From Cucumis sativus (Eukaryota; Streptophyta; Magnoliopsida; Cucurbitales; Cucurbitaceae), in the NCBI RefSeq assembly GCF_000004075.3, contig NC_026657.2, forward strand, positions 31,156,408-31,220,407: a DNA stretch of 64,000 nucleotides, read 5' to 3'. A program made the translations under genes and the position numbers. Below the pieces are notes generated by a model that saw nothing but the letters and a program-made list of their open reading frames with translations, was not told the DNA's origin and ran no database searches. Every line of letters begins with the position of its first letter. Position 1 is the stretch's first letter. Shown here piece by piece: positions 59,879 through 64,000 of this stretch.

Positions 59879-61069
59879 TGGGTTTCGAATATATTTATCG
59901 ATAGTACCACGAACATATACCATACGAATCACAGGTTCATATAAGATGTTATGTAGTCATATCTAAGTTTGATTTTTAAAATAAGAGATGCCTTTATTTA
60001 GAGATAAGGCAGATATGTTTGATCCTCTTGGAACTTGAAGTGGTGGATTAATGAAATCTGAGGCCAAGATATTGGAATCAGAACCTTCACTAAATTGTGC
60101 AGCTGTAAAAGGATTTAAGTGTCCAAATAAGAGATAAAGGGATTTTGATTTATAGAAAGGAATCAAAACGTGGGATTCACTTTTAAATTTCGGAATTATT
60201 CTCTTAAAAGTGATTGGATTTTCATTGCCCAAACAAAACATTTTCAAAACTTTGTTCTCCTTTCCTATTTTGTGAAATCTATTGCTTATTTTTCAATCTT
60301 TTGTATTTAAAACTTTTAGGGGTTGTTGGATAAAGAATTGTTTAAACTCGAGTTGTTAAGTTCATATTCCAACTTTCTTTTTTAATCAATGCTATAGGGC
60401 CAGGAGTTATATTTCAAACAAAATTTCAATTTGAAAAGAAATTTGATTATATATTTGAATTACAGTTTGAAATATGTTCCAATTTAATTAAATAGAATTT
60501 TAAGACTTCACTCAAAATTTATCTAAACTTATCTTTTGATTTAAATTTGACCAACTTTGGATTCTGAATTGTTTAAGTTTATTTAAATTAACTTTTATTA
60601 GTCTTTTTAATATATTTCTTATCTAGAGTTCTTGAAAACATCAGATGGAAGAGAGATTTTAACAAACACTGTTGAAGTTCTTAAGTTAAACGTGTTATTC
60701 ATGATTACTCTACCAATTGAAAATTCTAGCCTCCTATTCTTTAGTAAATATTAATGATCATAATTCCAATTGCAAGTATGGGATAAAGTTTGACTTTGAT
60801 ACTAATTCCAATTATTGATCTCATTTCTATTAACTCCATTCTAATTAATATCACAAGTAAAACAAGACTATACATCAACTAAAGTGGACAGACTCGACAA
60901 CAACTTTGAACCTCGATTTCATGTTAACTATTCATTTACATAATTGTTACTACTCTCAGTTGGCTTTATCACGAAAAAGAAAATTAAGCACTTTTGAGTT
61001 AAGCTACCTTTAGTTGGTTTGCCTTCCTTTTCCAGCCTAAGATGAATCGTCTCCAAGATTTCAATATAC
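59879..61069. other. Tail-to-tail intergenic region
   Basis: 3' UTRs of the Nudix gene and CTF7 are expected at either end. The middle is AT-rich with no recognised gene. Confidence 0.5.
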
Positions 61070-63216
61070 TCATATCACAATGCTGCTTTTGTACACCAAT
61101 ATTGATCTGGAGCCTACATATCTTGATGCCAATGCCATTCCAGATGAAGTTGGCTGTGAGAATGCCAATTGAGAGCACTCAAGGGCAACTCCCTTGTAGA
61201 AGCTTTTCCTGCAGTAGAGAAAAAAAAAAAAAAACAAGTATAAGAACTCAATTGACTAGCTGTTTGCCCAAGAACTACATAAGAATTTACAAGGTTATGT
61301 AAAATTAGTATCCGAAAAAACAAAGACAGAGGCTTAATAGTCAAAATATTTGACGATACAATGGTTAGGGTTGTTTAATCTGCCAACTCATTTCAGAAGT
61401 GTATTTGAACAAACCCGTTGGCATCTATCCTTTTGTTCATACAAGGCTCGAGAGACCTACTTGCTACGTGGCAAGAGCAAGACACCATTAGTCAAAAAAC
61501 CCATAATAAAATCTCAAAGAATATTTGAATCCAATCACCCATGATACTTGGCACAATTGGCAATTGATGTCAACAATGGAAACTTCCTATCGTCTACTTA
61601 TGTCTGATAATTTATGCCCTTTCCAGAAGAGAGTATGTCTAGTAACTTAATATAATTAGCCTGCTTTTGTCAATGTAAATGCAATCATTCCAGTTCTATT
61701 AGTTTGCTGGGTTTGAGCATTTGAAATGAAGATTAGGTAAAGGTAATGATGTTAAATGACTTACCTTGCAGCATCGAGCAATTGGCTGGCAACATGCTTT
61801 CTTCTGTTGGCGGGAGTAACCCAAATTGCACGAATTCCGCAAACAGCAGGAACAGCTTCTTCTTCACATAAAATTGCACCATTCGTGTTCATATCCAACG
61901 CCTCAGGATTGTTAGTAGGTTTCTTCAATATGGCTTCTCTATGGAAAGTAATATTACCAAACTGCAAGGTAGTTGAACTTGGTTTTGAATCCTTCATCTT
62001 AGACTCTTCAGGTCTTTCGTGCAGATGACATGACACTACTTTATAAGCTTTCGTTATCGGTTCTACGACTAGACATCCTACAATTCTTTGTGATGAAACA
62101 AACAGATAAGCCTGCAGGTGGGATAAGAAATGTAAGTGCAGAAATGATAGTCAAGAACTACAGTAAATGGAAGTCTGAGGTTATAACTAGAAATGGAAAC
62201 GTTGAGAACATCAAGAACAGACTTGATCCAGAAATATGGCATAGCAAATTAGAAGCCCAATTCTACATATTCAGATGAATGTGTGCAAAAGAATCAGCAT
62301 GATCAAGAAATAATTTATCAGTTTTTAGTAAGTTAAAAACCTGATAGTTCTTATGCAATATCCATCCACTTCCCAGCTCTTTCTCCATCATCTTCACCAC
62401 CTCTTCAACCTTCCAGTAGAAAAAATTTGGTTAACATTAGGAAAAATGTTAGATTAACTCACCACAACCAAATTTCACTAAGTACTCCACTTCAACAGTC
62501 CAAATTTAATCGAGTTTGGACCTTGTTCTTGTGAGCAGACGGGTCAGAATCCAACACCAACAAAATACGGCCGTCTTCAACAGAGGGAATATCGATAACT
62601 CTTTCGTGAGTCCATCCCTACCCATGGTTAAAAAATGCAATTAGAAAAAGACCCATAAATTAGAAACTTGAGAAAAATAAAAGGTTTGGTGTAACCTTAA
62701 ATTGGATTCCACAAGTGTACTTCTTATGAAATGCTTTATGAGATTGTTCATCATCTTGATCCCCACGAGCATATTTGATTCCACAGGTGGAACAAAAATG
62801 TAGCAAAAAATCAGACTGACCGAAAAGTAAATGGTACTGAGCATAGCTTCTTTTCTTGTTCTTCACCACAATTTTGGTCAATGAAGCTAACTCTGATTTT
62901 CCAGACGAATCGTCTGGAAATAAAGTTTTTGTCTCCGAGTCGACACATTGTGGACTTTTCACATGCCTTGGAATGAAACAAAACGGATTTAATAAATAAC
63001 AGGCAATTAAAAATTCTGGGAAAAGAAGAAGAAAAAGAAGAATGTGGTGTACCTGCGCTTATAGGTGTTGATGTATTGGTGCTCTGCCTTTTCCCAAATC
63101 TTCAATGTTCCATAGTCGCTGTCGTCGGCGTTTGAATTCAAGGATTCCGGCGACCTCGACCTGTGGGATGAAATCGAAGAAGAGGGTTTGAAGAAGGTGC
63201 TGATTCTGGATTGCAT
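61070..63216 (-). CDS. CTF7: CTF7/ECO1 cohesin acetyltransferase (ESCO type), 6 exons, complete
   Basis: Exons in transcription order: 63216-63053, 62966-62696, 62617-62522, 62409-62341, 62111-61765, 61208-61070, all GT-AG, giving 361 residues (Arabidopsis CTF7 is about 345). It acetylates SMC3 in the nucleus to establish sister-chromatid cohesion in S phase. The N-terminus has a PCNA-binding PIP box, QSRISTFF (Q2, I5, F8, F9). A C2H2 zinc finger follows (FCSTCGIKY ... [14 protein letters not shown]), then [12 protein letters not shown] and the acetyltransferase core: [41 protein letters not shown]. At the acetyl-CoA loop the RRKGIA of Arabidopsis reads RRKHVA, a mild change since human ESCO1 has RRKKIA. 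A perfect E2F-type palindrome sits about 90 bases before the start. Confidence 0.95.
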
Positions 63217-63849
63217 GATGGGAAAGGTGTCAATTCCGAGTTCAGGAGAAGAAGGAGAAGATTAATTCAGTATTTGTTCTTGTGGTTCTTAGATAGTGGC
63301 AGTTTTGGCGCCAAGGGATTGCCGAAATTTTGTTCTCCCGCACTTTCTTTTTTAAAAAACAATTAAATTTCTTTTTCTTTAATTTATATTTCAATATTTA
63401 AATTGAGGTAATAACAATTAAAAAGAAGGAAATATATCCTAAATAGTGAATGATTTATTTCTTTTTTGTTGAAAACACATTTGGGGAATGTACACATACA
63501 TTTTGGGTTTGGTCCTCTCATCTACTAGGTTAGATTTAAGTACTTTTTGTTAAAGAAAAAAAAAAGAAGAGCATTAAGCAGTTGAGTGAATAAATTAGGG
63601 TAGATTTTAATTAATTAATCTAGAGATATTTATAAGTTAAAAAAGAAAAGAAGTTTTGATAATATTTGGTATAGTATACGAAGTATATGAAGTATTGTTA
63701 CTATTATCATTATTATTTTAAAATAAGAGAAAAGAAAAGAAAAGAAAAGGGAGAGGTTGGAAATTGAGAAATTAGCGGTCGTCTTGGTCACACCTCCGAA
63801 GCCTTTTGGGGAAAGAAATTGGAAGCAGTGAACATCGTCGGAGGGGTAA
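63217..63849. promoter_or_regulatory. Divergent promoter region, CTF7 / MED27-like
   Basis: 633 bases between the two start codons. The CTF7 side holds the E2F palindrome; a (GAAAA)n tract lies near 63728-63748 on the other side. No gene seen inside. Confidence 0.6.
63303..63314. promoter_or_regulatory. E2F-type palindrome TTTTGGCGCCAA
   Basis: TTTTGGCGCCAA contains TTGGCGCCAA, a perfect palindrome that fits the E2F consensus TTTSSCGC on one strand and its near-match on the other. It lies about 90 bases upstream of the CTF7 start codon, where S-phase genes commonly carry such sites. A TCTCCCGC just beyond (about 63333-63340) is a looser match. Confidence 0.65.
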
Positions 63850-64000
63850 ATGCGACATATTCAGCAGCCATCGCAGGGCCAAACTGCGACGGTCAGCCCT
63901 AGCACTCACTCTCCCCCCTCCCCCGACGACGCTCCTCCCAAGCAGGTTGCTCTCGCCATGGACAGACTCGGCCACGCCGCTCGTCTCATCGCCGACATCA
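63850..64000 (+). CDS. MED27: Mediator subunit 27-like protein, 5' part, cut by window edge
   Basis: The first 50 codons of an open frame that runs off the window. A Gln/Ser/Thr/Pro-rich start (MRHIQQPSQGQ, then SPPSPDDAPPKQ) leads into VALAMDRLGHAARLIADI, a helix that closely matches the N-terminal region of plant MED27 (Arabidopsis At3g09180) as I remember it. MED27 belongs to the upper tail region of the Mediator complex, which links transcription factors to RNA polymerase II in the nucleus. The coding bases are GC-rich compared with the flank. The start is the first Met in frame. Only this short piece is visible, so the call rests on one motif. Confidence 0.75.
   Translation, partial: MRHIQQPSQGQTATVSPSTHSPPSPDDAPPKQVALAMDRLGHAARLIADI

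Noticed and set aside
1-64000. tRNA, rRNA, CRISPR array or known miRNA genes
   Set aside because: I looked for tRNA T-loop motifs and common plant miRNA sequences by eye and found none; CRISPR is not expected in plant nuclear DNA.

Overview
This window is nuclear DNA of a flowering plant, a eudicot. It is strongly AT-rich between genes and full of (TA)n, poly-A/T and small tandem repeats. Genes have short GT-AG introns, and the proteins match Arabidopsis families throughout. My impression that it is a cucurbit (Cucumis-like) rests on general sequence feel and is not proven.

Layout. 2.5-6.9 kb: a complete four-exon SMXL3-type gene (SMAX1-LIKE, Clp-ATPase-like EAR repressor). 6.9-23.6 kb: about 17 kb without a recognisable gene, holding (TA)n tracts, a foldback at 15.3 kb and a degenerate TTGATACAC-type minisatellite at 21.5-22.0 kb. 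23.7-24.2 kb: a small single-anchor membrane protein of unknown function. 25.0-47.4 kb: eight single-exon NDR1/HIN1-like (NHL, LEA_2 domain) genes, seven on the minus strand and one (42.2 kb) on the plus strand, with a 3'-end LINE remnant at about 36.7-37.85 kb. 47.4-54.1 kb: no gene seen, but a G-box/ABRE-rich island at 49.6 kb. 54.2-55.0 kb: a ninth LEA_2 protein with a proline-rich N-terminus. 57.0-57.7 kb: a DUF7138-like protein. 58.1-59.9 kb: a six-exon Nudix hydrolase (NUDT25/26/27 group). 61.1-63.2 kb (minus): six-exon CTF7/ECO1 cohesin acetyltransferase. 63.85 kb to the edge: the start of a MED27-like Mediator subunit.

How it fits together. The core is a tandem array of defence- and senescence-related NHL membrane proteins grown by local duplication. 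The 25.0/27.1 kb genes are a direct pair whose promoters were copied too. The 38.5/42.2 kb genes are a divergent, inverted pair whose similarity runs from the TATA box through the coding region into the 3' flank, where both copies carry palindromic W-box-like TTGACTnAGTCAA elements. From memory, Arabidopsis has SMXL3 next to an NHL gene on chromosome 3 and NHL3 next to NUDT27 on chromosome 5, so this window seems to keep both neighbourhoods joined. I found no convincing wholly novel system. The best leads are the paired palindromes, the duplicated promoters, the perfect E2F palindrome before CTF7, and the orphan ABRE cluster.
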